Made by a program: the position numbers and the translations under genes. Of a DNA stretch of 64,000 nt, positions 33,296 through 44,737 are shown piece after piece. The notes beneath the pieces are model-generated. The model did no database searches. It saw nothing but the letters and a program-made list of their open reading frames with translations, and was not told where the DNA came from. Each line of letters opens with the position of its first letter. Position 1 is the stretch's first letter. The stretch comes from Bilabrum cf. latius (Eukaryota > Bigyra: Bicosoecida > Bigyra > Bicosoecida). The stretch is from NCBI GenBank assembly GCA_965178125.1, contig OZ237741.1, positions 1,364,001-1,428,000 on the forward strand. The letters run 5' to 3'.

Positions 33296-35972
33296 TCACT
33301 GCCGCTGGGCCGCCGCCTCCACCAATCGATCCATTCGCTCCAGTAGCCCCGCAAGGCCATTCGTCGGGACTACCCTCTCTCTTAGTCCACAGTGCTCGTC
33401 ATCTCGCCAGTGCAAAGGTTTCTTCGCGCGAAGGGCTGCTGCTGCATCGGGCGACTCGCCGGGCAAGGTACCACGCTGAGAAGGTAGAAGCAAGGCGGGG
33501 CAAGGAGCGGAATAGAAACGCGGAAACTGGTGCAAAACCATTTTGGGTTTGTATTACGGGCCAGACTTTTGGGTCGAAACATCGACTCACCCAGTTGGGG
33601 GAGGCGCGCAGCGCTGCAGCCCGGGCCCCGAGCGAGGCGTCCAGCAGGGACGCGATCTGCTCGCGGTGGGGGTGCGCTGGCTGTGGCTGTGCCAAGAGGT
33701 GGTGGTATACGGTGGATCCATCGCACTGCGGGGTCTTAAGGCGGACATAACCAGGAACATGGGCTCATACGCACAGTGTAGGCAGCAGCACATCGGGCGG
33801 TGGTGACCCTTACCAGAGTGGCGAGGGCGGGGTCAGCCCCGCACGCAAGCAGGGCTTGCACCGCCGACACGTTCAACTGATCGACGGCTGCATGTAAAGG
33901 CCGCATGCCATCTAGCAGACGCACTGTGTTTGGCCTTGCTCCCGCCCGGCAGAGGGTGGACACAGCCTGGGACACGTCCTCCTCCGGAGAGCACCGACTC
34001 ACCACGGTCAGCAGCCTAGAGTCAGATACGGCCCCGGCGTTCAGAGAGATGGCGCCAGAGAGGGACTGCTGTATGCGCCTATAGACGGCCACCCCGGTGA
34101 TGGCTACTTTGCCCACTTGTTGGTGCAGGGTCTCGAAACGGTCGGGGCACAGCACCGGCACGGCGGGGTGCCGCCCGATCACCTGGTCCAGGCCCTGGAC
34201 GTCTGTCCTCGCCACGGCACCCTCGAGGTCGTCCATGGTGCTGGAGGCGGCTGCAGCCAGTGCAGACTGCAGGCAGTCCACCATGTCTGCATTCTCCCTC
34301 TGCCTGGCGTAGTCAAGGCCAGTCATGCCGGAGCGATCCCTCGAGTCGGGCTGGGCCCCCGCATTCAGCAAGAACCTGACCATGGACTGGTCCCCATTGA
34401 TTGCTGCGTAGTGAAGTGCAGACAAGCCGCGCTTATCGCTAATATCCGTAGCTTCCTTCTTGCTCTTTGAGGCTGGTGTGGTGGCATGGCTCCCATCTGC
34501 ACTCCCCCGGGCTGCATGCCCTGCATCGGCAACCAGCACGGATGATGCCGCCTCTAGGACAAGCTCAGCGCACGACACAGCCCCATGCTGCGCGCAGATA
34601 TGCAGGGGGGCACTCGCTGCATGGAAGACACGGCAAGCGGATCTGCCCCCGCTGCAAGCAGCACCTGCACCGAGTCCCGGCTCCCCGCCGCGCACGCCAG
34701 GTGCAGAGGCGTCATCCCGTCCATGCCGCTAGGCAGAGAAGCGGCCGCTGCGCTGTCCTCGGACATGGCCAGCAGCTCCTTGACGGTCGCGGAGCTGCCT
34801 CTCAGGGCGGCTGCGTGCAGGCTGCTGTCCCCGCCCAAACACTCGTGCCTCCTCAGCACGGCCCCGGGCATTGAGTGCTCCTCGGTGAAGCCCGCCGTGA
34901 GGGAGGCAGGCCACTGCTGGAGGGCCCCGGCTCTTCCAATCGCGCGCTGGGCCGTGGCGATAATGCGGAGGGACTCGGCGCTGCCGGCGGCCGCCGCCGC
35001 AAGGACTGCCGAGGCACCGCCGCCGCCTGGCGCCCCCTGCACGTCGGTGCTGGCCGTGCAGTCCGCGCCATACAGCTTCATCTGCTCTGAGATGCGCTCT
35101 GCGTCCGGATCGCTTGTCACAACGAGACGGACCAGATCTCTGGCTCTCCTGTGGAAGAGCTGCAGCATGCACTGGTCCACCGCACCAACTACACTGGGCG
35201 GGCTAGCCTCACGCAGCTATGCCAGCTCATCTGCCCCGGAGAAGTCAGCAGCTCCAGAGTTTACCAGCAGCTAGAACGCTGTAGGCATCCCGGCACTGAC
35301 TGCCATGGCCATTGGTGTGTTGTTCTCGGCGTCGCGGCCATCAACGGCAGCTCCTGCGGCTAGCAAAATGCGCATACAGTCGATCGAGCCGCTCTCAGCA
35401 GCGTAGTGCATTGGGGACCGCCTTAGTGAATCCAAGACATCTGGTTGTAGCGCGTGGTTTTCTTGAAGCATCTACATCGCCTGTACGTTGCCGTAGAGAC
35501 ATGCGACGTGGGTCAGCGTCCTAGAGTCTTCAGAGATGCAGTGCGATATCTTTCTTGGCGGACCAAGAGCAGCCTGCAAGCCAGTAATACGACGCACTGG
35601 ACCCCTTAATTGACACGTGCGGAGAATCAATGTTCGAATTCTGGCGCGTGCCACCTTTTCCGATGCCAGCAGCAGCTCCTCTACTTCGCGATGGCCAGCG
35701 GAGTGAGCTATCTGACTGCAGAGCTGTACCCGGCCGTCCGTATCGACAACTTTGTGCAAAGGATTTGCTGCTGCACCATGGAGCAGCACTATGCACGCTT
35801 CTAGGTCCCCCTCGTGAGCACACTGTGCAAGTATGGTCCATTGCGCGTCTGCTGCAACGCCCGCTGTAAATGCCTCCAGTTCAACGTCTTGCCCGGGCTG
35901 TAGCTTCAAACCAGTTTCGCCCAATGTAATTGTTCCCAATGCTTCGCGCGGGGTATCCTCAGACGATTCCAT
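33296..35972 (-). CDS. Ankyrin-repeat protein with an apparent frameshift
   Basis: Exons 33814-35972, 33591-33725 and 33296-33475, ending in TGA. Several ankyrin repeats are visible: RSPMHYAAESGSIDCMRILLAAGA, MTPLHLACAAGSRDSVQVLLAAGADP, LSALHYAAINGDQSMVRFLLNAGA and MRPLHAAVDQLNVSAVQALLACGADP. Sense TAGs at 35472, 35271 and 35217 are read through. The frame changes by one base at a run of six C (minus strand, 34605-34610): the repeat starting there has its expected second half in the next frame. The start at the ATG 35970-35972 is the first in frame after the UNC-45 gene's stop at 36117. Confidence 0.75.
34605..34610 (-). other. Apparent 1-base frameshift at a homopolymer in the ankyrin gene
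   Basis: On the coding strand the frame reads ...SSMQRVPP and then loses the ankyrin pattern, while the -1 frame carries LHICAQHGAVSCAELVLEA directly from the same run of C. One missing C in a C6 tract explains this; so would a -1 slip on CCC CCC. A sequencing or assembly slip is the simplest explanation. Confidence 0.7.
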
Positions 35973-36116
35973 GCAGTACTGAATGGATGTGGCAAATTGC
36001 TCGAAACTCGTGCTCCGCTCCGAGCATGGGCAGTGTGATGAAGGCAACGACTCTGCAGAGACAGTGCACAGTGTGTGAAAGCTGCCTGCCTGCCATGTTT
36101 GCCTTCATATAGCAAC

Positions 36117-39100
36117 TCAAGAGGCTCCAATTTTGAGGCCTGCACAAGCCAACTCCACCAATTGAGCTGCCTCCGGTGTACTCGCACTCTTCAGGCACTC
36201 CACAGCTGCCTCGCGCACCTAGGGTGAGGGCGGCTGCGGGCCACCCCCCGGGCTGCTCCTTGTCACATCCCGCATTGGTGTCCCAGCGGCGATGGCCCCA
36301 ATCAATCGCAGCGGGGCGAACTCCCACCCCTTGTCCCCTTGACCTCCATCACCATCCGCCTCTTCCTCTCCCAGCGCCGAGGCAGCGGCAGACGCAACTG
36401 CGAGCCTTGCCCTCGCTGCAGTCGCGCTGGCCCCTCCTTTTTCGCTTGCCTCTGATTGTGCCCGTGCCTATGCCTCGCTTGCTTCTTCCACCTCCTTGCG
36501 AGCCTCTGCGCCTACATTCACAGGCCGAGACAGCGCCTCCCAGCCCCCGGGCACTGTCGCCATCTACTCTAACGAGGCGATAGCACGCAGCTGCAGGCCA
36601 GGCGCACCGCTGGCCAGCAGCTCGGTCATAGCAGGCACGCCCCCGCCCTCGAGCAAACGAGCCGCGGCCTCCTCGTCACACGAAGCAGCTGTCGCCAAGG
36701 CACCCGCCGCCGCCTCTGCAGTCTTGAGGTCGGCCCCGTCCCACCCACTTTCGCTGTCGTGCGGCACTCTGGCGTGGGCTTGTGCTGTCGACGGTGATGA
36801 TGACCCGCTGCTGCCCGCCCCAGATGCAGGCCCTTTATCCCCCTCCCCTTGCCCAATCGAAGCTTGGGGGTCCGTCTCTCCGAATGCCTTGGCCATGGCC
36901 AGCCACAGCTTGAGGTACTGCCCGGTGACCGCCTCGATCACTGCCGGGTGGAAGGACATGTTGCACAGCGCCTCGGTGCCCGCCCGCCTCAGCAGCCGGT
37001 GGTCCTCGAAGACGAGGGCCTGTAGCGCCGATACCCCGCCGCTGCCCACGACCCTCTCGGTCGCATCCTCGCCCATGGAAGACACGTTGGTCAGCGCCAC
37101 CGCCGCCTCGAATTGCTGCATCCCGTCCCTGCCCCGGCACACGAACAGCAGGGGAGGCACTGCATCCATGACCTGGCTCTCGGGAAGCAGGTTCGGGTTG
37201 CAGGCCATCAGCAGCAGCGCGAGGCAGTGCGATGCCGCCTGCCTCCCCGCCAGCGAGTTGCCGGACAGCTCCGACGACAGCGTGTTGAGCAGGGGCAGCG
37301 CCCCCGACTGCAGCAGCTCGGCCCTGCTCCAGCGCCCCCGGACCGCCACCTTCTCCAGCACGGTGGAGATGGCCTGCAGCACGCCCGCCCCTGGCCCCCG
37401 GTTCCTCTCCTCCTGCTGCCTCCTCAAGTGCTCGTCTGCCTCGCTCAGCGGCTGCCACTGAGAGCGCGCCAGCCCAAAGAGCGGGTTCACTGCGCCGCTG
37501 TCCCGGACTGCTTGGATAGACCCGCCCTGCGCCCCCCTGCCCAGCGACTCCATAGCCAGCGAGTGGATGCCCCTCGCCGCCTGCGCCAGCGCGTGCAGCA
37601 TGGGGATCACCTTGAAGGAGATAGACGCGTGCTCGGCAGCAGACCCATCCACCCTTGCCCCGATGCCGAGGAGGAGTCTCACTCTGCGATCGACCTCATC
37701 CTTCGGGTCCGGGTCAGGGGCAGCGGCCTGCTGCGACAGCGTCAGTCGCTGGAACTCTTCCCACTGCTTGACCGAGATGTCTTTGTCTGCCAGTGCCTGC
37801 AGCCTCTCTTCCTCTTCGCTCCTCACGATGGACAGCACGATGAAGCACGCGCCCAGCGCGATGGGTCCCCACTCCTGCTCCAGCGCCCCCGATGTGGCAT
37901 GGCTCCGCCCGGCAGAACCCCCCTCGCTGGTCTCGTGCTGGGACCGGAGGGCCCGGGACTGCTCCTCGGCTGCCCTGCTCGCCAGTCGCAGCACGGCCCC
38001 GATCGTGTGGGGGTCCTCCACGATCCGCTTTTTGATGGGCACCTTGTTGCTGATGCACGCCAGAGCCTCCATGCTGCGAGAGGCCGTCCGGAGAGCAACA
38101 CGGCTGCCAGTCGAACGCGCCAGCTTGCTACTGTCCTCCTCCCTGGTGCTGCCCGCTCCACTGCTGGGCGCGGCACTAGAGCCGGACCCCGAGTCCGCCA
38201 GAGCATCATCGGCAAGCACGAGGGCATCAGCCACGCCCTCGTACAGTTCCATGATCGCGCGGTCGTCTGCTTCCTTCATGGCTGCTTCCCTGGAAGCTCG
38301 CCGGGAAGACGATCCAGCAGACGAGGCGGCCGCTCCCGCGGCGGACAATCCCGAGCCCTTGCCCCCTCCCTCCTCCGCCTCTTCCGCTGCCTTGGCCTCC
38401 TCGCCAGTCATCGGCTTGGCCAGGTCCACGCCTGCGCCAGCGGGACCTGCCGCTGCCTTGCGCTGGGCCGCTGCGGTGGCCAAAGTCTTGGCGATTGACA
38501 CTGCCGCCGCTGCTCGTACCCCCGAGTGCTCCGACTTGGCCAGCACCCCCAGCATGTCGTACACCTCGGCAGACATGAGGGCGCGGCCCGCATCGTCCGC
38601 GCACATGTGTCCAATTACGTCTGCCACGACCTCCTTCCAGGCATCGCTCGGGCTGAGGGCCAGGGAACACACGGCGGGCAGCACGCCGGTCTCCTCGAGC
38701 ATCGACAGTGCGGCCTGCCTGTCAACCAAAAAGGCTGCGCCGATGACCACGGCAGCCCGCGCGCACAGATCGTAGCGCTCCTCGGGGGCGCGCATCTTGG
38801 CAATTCTCCACGCCTGCTCCTGGACCCGAGCTCGCCTCTCCTCCTCTGCCTGCTCGCGCTTGGCCTTGTCCTACTGGTGCAACTGCAGCGCTTCGGCGGG
38901 GGAGCGAGGCACCACTTCGCCGCCTGCTGCCCCACCCGCAGCCCCATCTGTCTTGCTCTCTGCCTCGGCGGCTGCTTCTGTAAGCCCCCCTGATGCTGTG
39001 TCCTCCCCTCGCCCCAGCTCCACGACCAGACCCTTCATGTGAGCCCGCAGTGCAGCCGCCAGGTCCTTGGACGCAATCTGTGCATTGGGGTCGTGCCTCT

Positions 39101-40817
39101 CAAGCATCCTGCGCCCGCGCACGCTGTCCACGTCAGAGGCGTCCGGCAGCTGCTGCGGCTGCTACTGGCCCGTCTTGCCATCTGCCCGTCCGCCATCGCT
39201 CGACCGCAGCTTTGCGACAGCCCTCGCCACGTCAGCCCTCGACCGTGCCAGCAGCAGTGGCATGTAATCATCCGGCAGCTCCCGCGTCCTGCTGCGCCGC
39301 TCGACGATCCTGGCCAGTGCTGAACGGGCCGCCAGTCGCACGTCCTCGGTCTGACCGCTGGCCGCATGCCGCACCACCGCCCGCACCAGACCGTACTGCT
39401 CGCAGGCATCGGCCCCCATCCTAGTGCATGCGATCCTGCCGACGGCGCGGAGGGCAGCCACAAATACGTGGTCCAGCTCCAAGACATCCCTATCTTTCTC
39501 TACCTTGCCCTCTGACACAGGCACTGGCACTGGCACCATCCCCACGGATCGACTCAGGACTTCGTCCGCAGCGGCGGCCGCTCGCCGCAGTACCGCCCCC
39601 ACCGTCTCTAGCCCGATACTTCCGCCCGCCGCCGACTCTGCCTTGGACGCACCACCGCGCCCAGCCCCCCTGCTGGCCATCCGCAGCGCCTCTGCCCTAT
39701 GCTTGAGCAAAAGGGCCTGCCCCTACTACGCGGCCTCGCTCAGCAGCGTGACCCTGCTGCTCTCGTGGTCTCGAGCCGCCCACGAGCAGCCCGGCGGCAG
39801 CTGCCAGGCCTTCCCAGTGTGACTAGCCTCAGGCGTGCTGGCTCCGCCGCTGGCTCCCGATGAGGCAGAGGAGGAAGCCGCTGGCCTCGCCTCCCACACG
39901 GCAGACCCGAGGGGCCCAGCCAGAGCCTCCACCACGGACTGGGCGGACGGGTCACCACTGCGGAGGGCCTGGGCTAGCACGCCCACGCATGGTGCAGGGA
40001 CGACTGGCCTCGAGAATCTTCCTTTGTATGCTCCCTTGCCTGCTGCAGGGGGCAGTTTTGAGCTGTCCAGGGCAGCCTCGGCATCGGCAGGAGCGGTCGC
40101 AAAGGTGCCGAGCGGCTTGGGTGCGGCCGGGGCTGTATCCAGCAAGCGCCGCCCCCCGTCTGCAGACGCAAACTCGGAACAAGCGATTTCAGGCTGGGTG
40201 CGCAGCAAATGCACAAGCATGCTGAGGCCCTCCTGCCCGTCCTTGGCGCTTGGTGCCGTCCCCACAAAGCCCTTCTGTACCAGCTCAAGGGCGCCCTTCA
40301 CGCTAACCTTTGAAGCCACGCTTCGAGACTAGTCGTATACCTACTTTGCTAAGGCTGCAAGCTCTGTATTCCCGGGGTTCTCTTTGGCTAGCTGTCCCGC
40401 CTCAACAGTAGCATCGTGCATCTTGCCTAGCCCGACCAGTGCCTGCAGCGTGTGGAATAATTCGGACGATCAGATCATGTGAGCTAGTAAATCAAAGTCA
40501 ACGTGTTCGAATACGATCTGCTGCTGCTAAGTCAATGTAAACCTCACTTGAACTCGCCTGAAGCGAGCTTTTAATCTGGATGGATCGACCAAGAGTACAA
40601 GGTCGCAGTCCTCAATGCAAGATTCATGTTTACCGGCTCGGAGGTACGCTGCTGCTCTGTTTAGACGAATTGATAGCTCCAGCTCGAGCACATCATCGGC
40701 ACTACCATCGCTATTGGTACAAATCTCCAAAGCCTTGGAGTAGTGCAATACGGCATTGCTTGCATCTCCTGCTCTAAAGCGCTCGTCGCCAGCCTTTTTC
40801 TCGATGGCAGCACTCAT
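36117..40817 (-). CDS. UNC-45-like TPR/ARM chaperone
   Basis: UNC-45/UCS proteins chaperone myosin with Hsp90. Exon 1 (40548-40817) encodes a TPR block (KKAGDERFRAGDASNAVLHYSKAL...SIRLNRAAAYLRAGKHESCIEDC...KARFRRVQ) and joins in phase over a 105-nt intron to exon 2 (36117-40442; ALVGLGKMHDA...). Exon 2 is a long run of ARM-like repeats, e.g. AAVALTNVSSMGEDATERVV and AGTEALCNMSFHPAVIE, which fit the UCS domain. It stops at TGA. The 1,531 residues exceed the usual 930 or so because of Ala/Gly/Ser-rich linkers. Nine sense TAGs occur, several next to CAG codons (e.g. TGQ-Q-QPQQLP at about 39175). Confidence 0.8.
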
Positions 40818-40985
40818 CCAGATAAATTTCAATCAGATACTGTAGCCAAATCTTGTCAATCTTTGACTGCAGCTTTCTTTTAACAGCAACGATGTGGGTC
40901 CTGCAGTCAATGTGTGACGACTGCCACTCAGTGACGAGGAATTTTGGCAGGGGAGCGATGCACAGCACATAGTGAACATGCTTGG

Positions 40986-42287
40986 ATGAAAGTTGGAAAG
41001 GTCGCAGTGAGATCCTGGCGCTTGAGTAGCGCTAAGCTGCCCAGAGACTGGGCTAGGGCATTGGCTGCAACCGTCGGCTCAGAGACTGCTAGAAACCATA
41101 CTATTGGCCATCGTGACACAGCATGCGGGTCAGTTGGTCACTACGGTATAGATATTGATGAGATACATTCGACACAAGATGCTGCCGTGGTATTCGCGCG
41201 TCGGGTGGGAGCGGTAGAGTCGCACGGAGCTGTCATATCAGCTCGCCGATAGACAGCAGGCCGCGGGAGAGGCAAGCATGAATGGCATAGTCCACTTGGT
41301 TGCTACATGAGCTCAATGTGTGTCCGTGTTCCAAGCACCAGCGTTGCATCGTTGCCGATCGTGCAGCACTTGGCGGCGATCGCATCGTGCCGGGCAGCCC
41401 AGCAGCTCGCTCAAATGCAGTCCGAGCGCGCCGGCGGCCGATCACTTGACGTCCGAATCAAATGGCCAAATGACATATACGCATGCCCCATTGATCACAG
41501 TGAGGCTTCCACTGCTGCAAGCAGCGCGAGCAGCAGCAGCTCGCTGCCCGCGCCCAGGTCGTCGTACAGCAAGGTGGGCGGCATCCTGTGCACCACGGAG
41601 CTGGTGCACGACCTTCCTGTACCTGCACAAGGCAGCACGAGCGGCGCGGGCAGTGCGGTCTCGCCGCGAGGCGCGCGCTCTGGCTCTTCGTCCTACGTTG
41701 TGGTGGTGGGGCTCGGGCTGAACGTGTGGGGCACCAGCCCATTCGAGTCCTTGCGATCGCTGGCTTTCAGAGACGATGCAAGGGTCTGTGCATTGGAGGA
41801 TAGGGGAGGAGAGGCATCAGGTGGAGCGGGGGAAGAAGTGGCGAGGGGATAGACGGCAGGGGAAGACGAATTTAGATACGAAACAGGAGGGGAGCTGCTG
41901 CACAGCGAACTGAGAGAGCTGCTCTCGATTGAGTGGGGCCGGGTCTGGGATCAGTTCATGCCACCGGGGGGCGGTGGAGAAATGGCGGGTGTGCTGCCAA
42001 CGAGGGAATACGAGTCTTTGTGGCTGCATTCGGGCCAAGAGGTGGCAGCCTGCGCCCCGGAGGACGTGCCTGCTGCGGGCGAGCCGGAGGACCCCGAGGC
42101 GGCTTCCAGCAAAGGGTCGGCTACCAGCGGCTCCATGCTACGAATGAGAGTGGAAGGCGTTAGTCCTACGGGTGGGTTGATGGCCACATGCATGGAGGGC
42201 ATGCAGAAGGGGACGACCTGGGAGCTGACAGCACACGGGCACTCGTTTGACCTGATGAAAGGACTTGTAAGGCGGCGAGTGACATGA
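40986..42287 (+). CDS. Biotin-protein ligase (holocarboxylase synthetase)
   Basis: Activates biotin with ATP and attaches it to carboxylases. 433 residues ending in TGA, no intron. Core motifs: IDEIHSTQDAA, SARR-TAG-TAGRGRGKHEW (biotinyl-AMP loop GRGR), WHSPLGC, KWPNDIY with the active Lys, and VGGILCTTEL; a C-terminal BPL domain-like segment follows. The TAG at 41250-41252 occupies the Gln of the near-invariant QTxGRGRxGxxW motif. A second TAG is at 41850-41852. The insert between KWPND and VGGIL is Ser-rich. The start at the ATG 40986 is 168 bases from the UNC-45 start on the other strand. Confidence 0.93.
41250..41252 (+). other. Sense UAG at the invariant Gln of biotin-protein ligase
   Basis: In biotin-protein ligases the residue before TxGRGR is almost always Gln. 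Here that codon is TAG, in the middle of an otherwise intact catalytic core. Confidence 0.93.
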
Positions 42288-42432
42288 GAGGGTGCAGCAG
42301 CTTATAGCTAGAAGCTCACGGTTCGGTTTGCGAGGGGCTGCCTGTTCAGCCTGTGATGAGCGGTCGCAAATGCACACCACAGCATTGCGTTGGTCTGCGG
42401 GGTCGTGCCTGCTACGTCAATCTAGTTTGTTC

Positions 42433-43543
42433 ATGGCAACTACTGCATCTACTGATACATGGAGTAGCAAGTGGAGACAACTGGCTTCGTTTGAGAGTTA
42501 GGTTGAGTTAGGCATCCGCAAGACCTAGAGGACGATACAAAAGATTCTTCCAGTAAGCGCTATGCACGAATGGTGCCATCAGTATATCAGAATGCTGCAG
42601 GCACTCTTTTCTATTCAGTTCAGTCTTGCATTCGCAGACAGGGCTGGCAGCAGATTTGAATTCTGGCCGTGCCCGAACACACTTTCAGCACCGCGACGGA
42701 ATCAGAGATGAATTGTCAGTCATTTATGGCACACGAGATACACAACACGATCCATTGGCAATTGCTGAGCGTTTTCGAAGCTGCAGAGAAGCTTTGGGGG
42801 AGCACTACACGGAGATACTAGCCAAGTTGCGCGACGAGGAAACAGAGCTCGCGAAGTTTGCCCCACTAGACTAGACCCGTCCCGCTGATGCTATAAAATA
42901 TAGTGTAAGGAAATTAGATTAGAGCACGGGTCAAGTGGCTGCCACTCTGGACCCCTCACCAATAAAAGTCGATCATGACCGAGCACAACCTGCTGTGCCA
43001 ACCGCGGCCGAGGCCCCCACAAGGGAACGGAAAGGCCCAGCAAAATTCTCTGCAAGCTCTCGTCTGGAAACCAAGGAGTTTGGATTGCGAGCTGCCCTCA
43101 AGCGGATCAGCGGGGTACGCTGGCGCGCCAGGGACCGAGCCTGCTGGCCTGCAGCTCTCGAGGCTGCCGCAGCTGTACGGGTCTCCAGGCAGCAGCACCA
43201 GCCCCTGGCCCACTGGATCACAGGCATGCTTCAAAAAGGGTAGAGCTTTGCAGTGGGCGACTCATCCCGCCGACACGGAGAGACTGGCGGCGGGCACCAC
43301 CCGATCGCGGTGCAGTGGACTGCCGAGGACCGTGACATCGTCCACACCCAGGTGCTGGCCGTGCTGCGCCAGAACCTGCAGGTTCCGGTTGCATCCTCTG
43401 CAGAATCCCCAGAGGAGCCCCTCTCCTTGCCCTCGCTGGCATCCTAGCTGGGGGCCTCTCTCTGCGTGCAGCTGCCTGCCTCTCTCCTCGTGGGACTGGC
43501 TGGCGCTGGCACTGGCAGTTGTGTCACAAGTGGCGGGGAGGGC

Positions 43544-43601
<58 letters not shown>

Positions 43602-44677
43602 GCGAGGGCAAGGTCGCGGTGCCGGGCCATGCCGAGCGCTCTGTTCGCCTCGCTGCTGCCCTCCTGCGCATGGACACCTGGCATGCGATGCGGCTGGCAG
43701 CCTCAATCCAGCGCAGGGTCGTTCACCACAGCACCGACGCCGTGTTGGCCGAGCTGCTCTGCCTCGGTTTGCAGATGGCGGCTGACGCCCTGTCTGGTCT
43801 CTGCTCTGCCACGGCACGCGCACGAACCCTTGCCGAGCGGAGACAGGCGGCGGCACTCCGAGCTGCGCAGGACGAGACCAGTGAAGGAGCAGCCAACAGC
43901 GGCCCGCAGGCGGCCGTGCGTGCCCCGTCCCCAGGCGAACGCAAGCGGAGGGCGCGCACCACTGCCAAGCTGGCGGTGTGGCGAGCGTAGAAGGAGCAGG
44001 CACAGGCCAGTCGGGAAGCTGAGGCTAAAGAGTAGGCCGCTCACCGCAGGGCGCACTCGCGAGCCAGAATCGAGGCTCGCCGCCAGGCATTCAAGCAAGC
44101 TCTGCAGAGCGCTGGGCGAGATCCGAAGCAGACTACGGTTGCCAGCAGATCTGGCGCAAGGGTGCTGCCAAAGACCGGTCCTCCTCCCAGCGCCGAGGAA
44201 CTTGCAGCCAGGCAAAAGGCTGCTCTGGAAACAGCCCGCAAGCGCAGAGCCACTCTTTAGGCACGGCACGCTCGCCAAGAAGCCGCACGGCTCGCAAGCC
44301 GAGGCCTTGTGGCACGCGTATCATGCCCTCCTGCCCCTGGCGAGGATAGCAGCACAGCGGCTGGGCACTCTGAGAATATGCCCTCACTCTCCTCTCCTAT
44401 CAAGGTGGTCGCCAGAGCCCCCAAGGCGGTGGTACAAGCCAAACGGTCTCGAGGCCGGGTGCTTAGAGCCACGGCCTCTCGCAAGACTGCAGCTGTGACC
44501 ACTACGGAGCTGAGGGATCGTCTTCGTGCGCTCAGCTAGGCTGCCACGCACGACCGGCAGATCGCATCCAGCGCAGGCTCACTCATGTCGGAGCGCGCTG
44601 CATTCGGTGTGGGCGGCAGGATCGACTTTGCCCGGGGTCCTGGCTCCAGGCGGGGCACAGCCTCCTGGATGCTGTGA
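42433..44677 (+). CDS. Basic coiled-coil protein of unknown function, very rich in sense UAG
   Basis: Exons 42433-42552 and 42638-44677 (85-nt intron, donor gtaagcg, acceptor cattcgcag) join in phase 0 to 719 residues ending in TGA. Ten TAG codons are read: two in exon 1, and at 42872, about 42922, 43241, 43445, 43988, 44034, 44257 and 44537 in exon 2. The N-terminus is helical (WRQLASFES-Q-VELGIRKTQ). The middle has a (Gly-Glu)n run. The C-terminal third is a basic helix (QKEQAQASREAEAKEQAAHR) in which UAG-Gln fits the coiled-coil pattern. No family recognised; a cytoskeletal role is only a guess. Confidence 0.65.
43537..43608. repeat. Hexanucleotide microsatellite (GAGGGC)n, coding for (Gly-Glu)n
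   Basis: About eleven copies of a 6-base unit inside the coiled-coil gene, encoding a Gly-Glu dipeptide run on the plus strand. The same dipeptide run occurs in the BTB-Tubby gene from the complementary-type repeat. Confidence 0.9.
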
Positions 44678-44737
44678 TGGAGCTAGTCTAACTGGGGAGC
44701 CTCCAGTCCATGTGGTTGATATAAATCTCGGCAGCCT

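Noticed and set aside
41250-41252. UAG as pyrrolysine or leucine
   Set aside because: Pyrrolysine is not known in eukaryotic nuclear codes and would not sit at invariant Gln sites. Leu fits only the UBC9 site, whereas biotin ligase, TatD, UBA and IPT repeat sites favour Gln.
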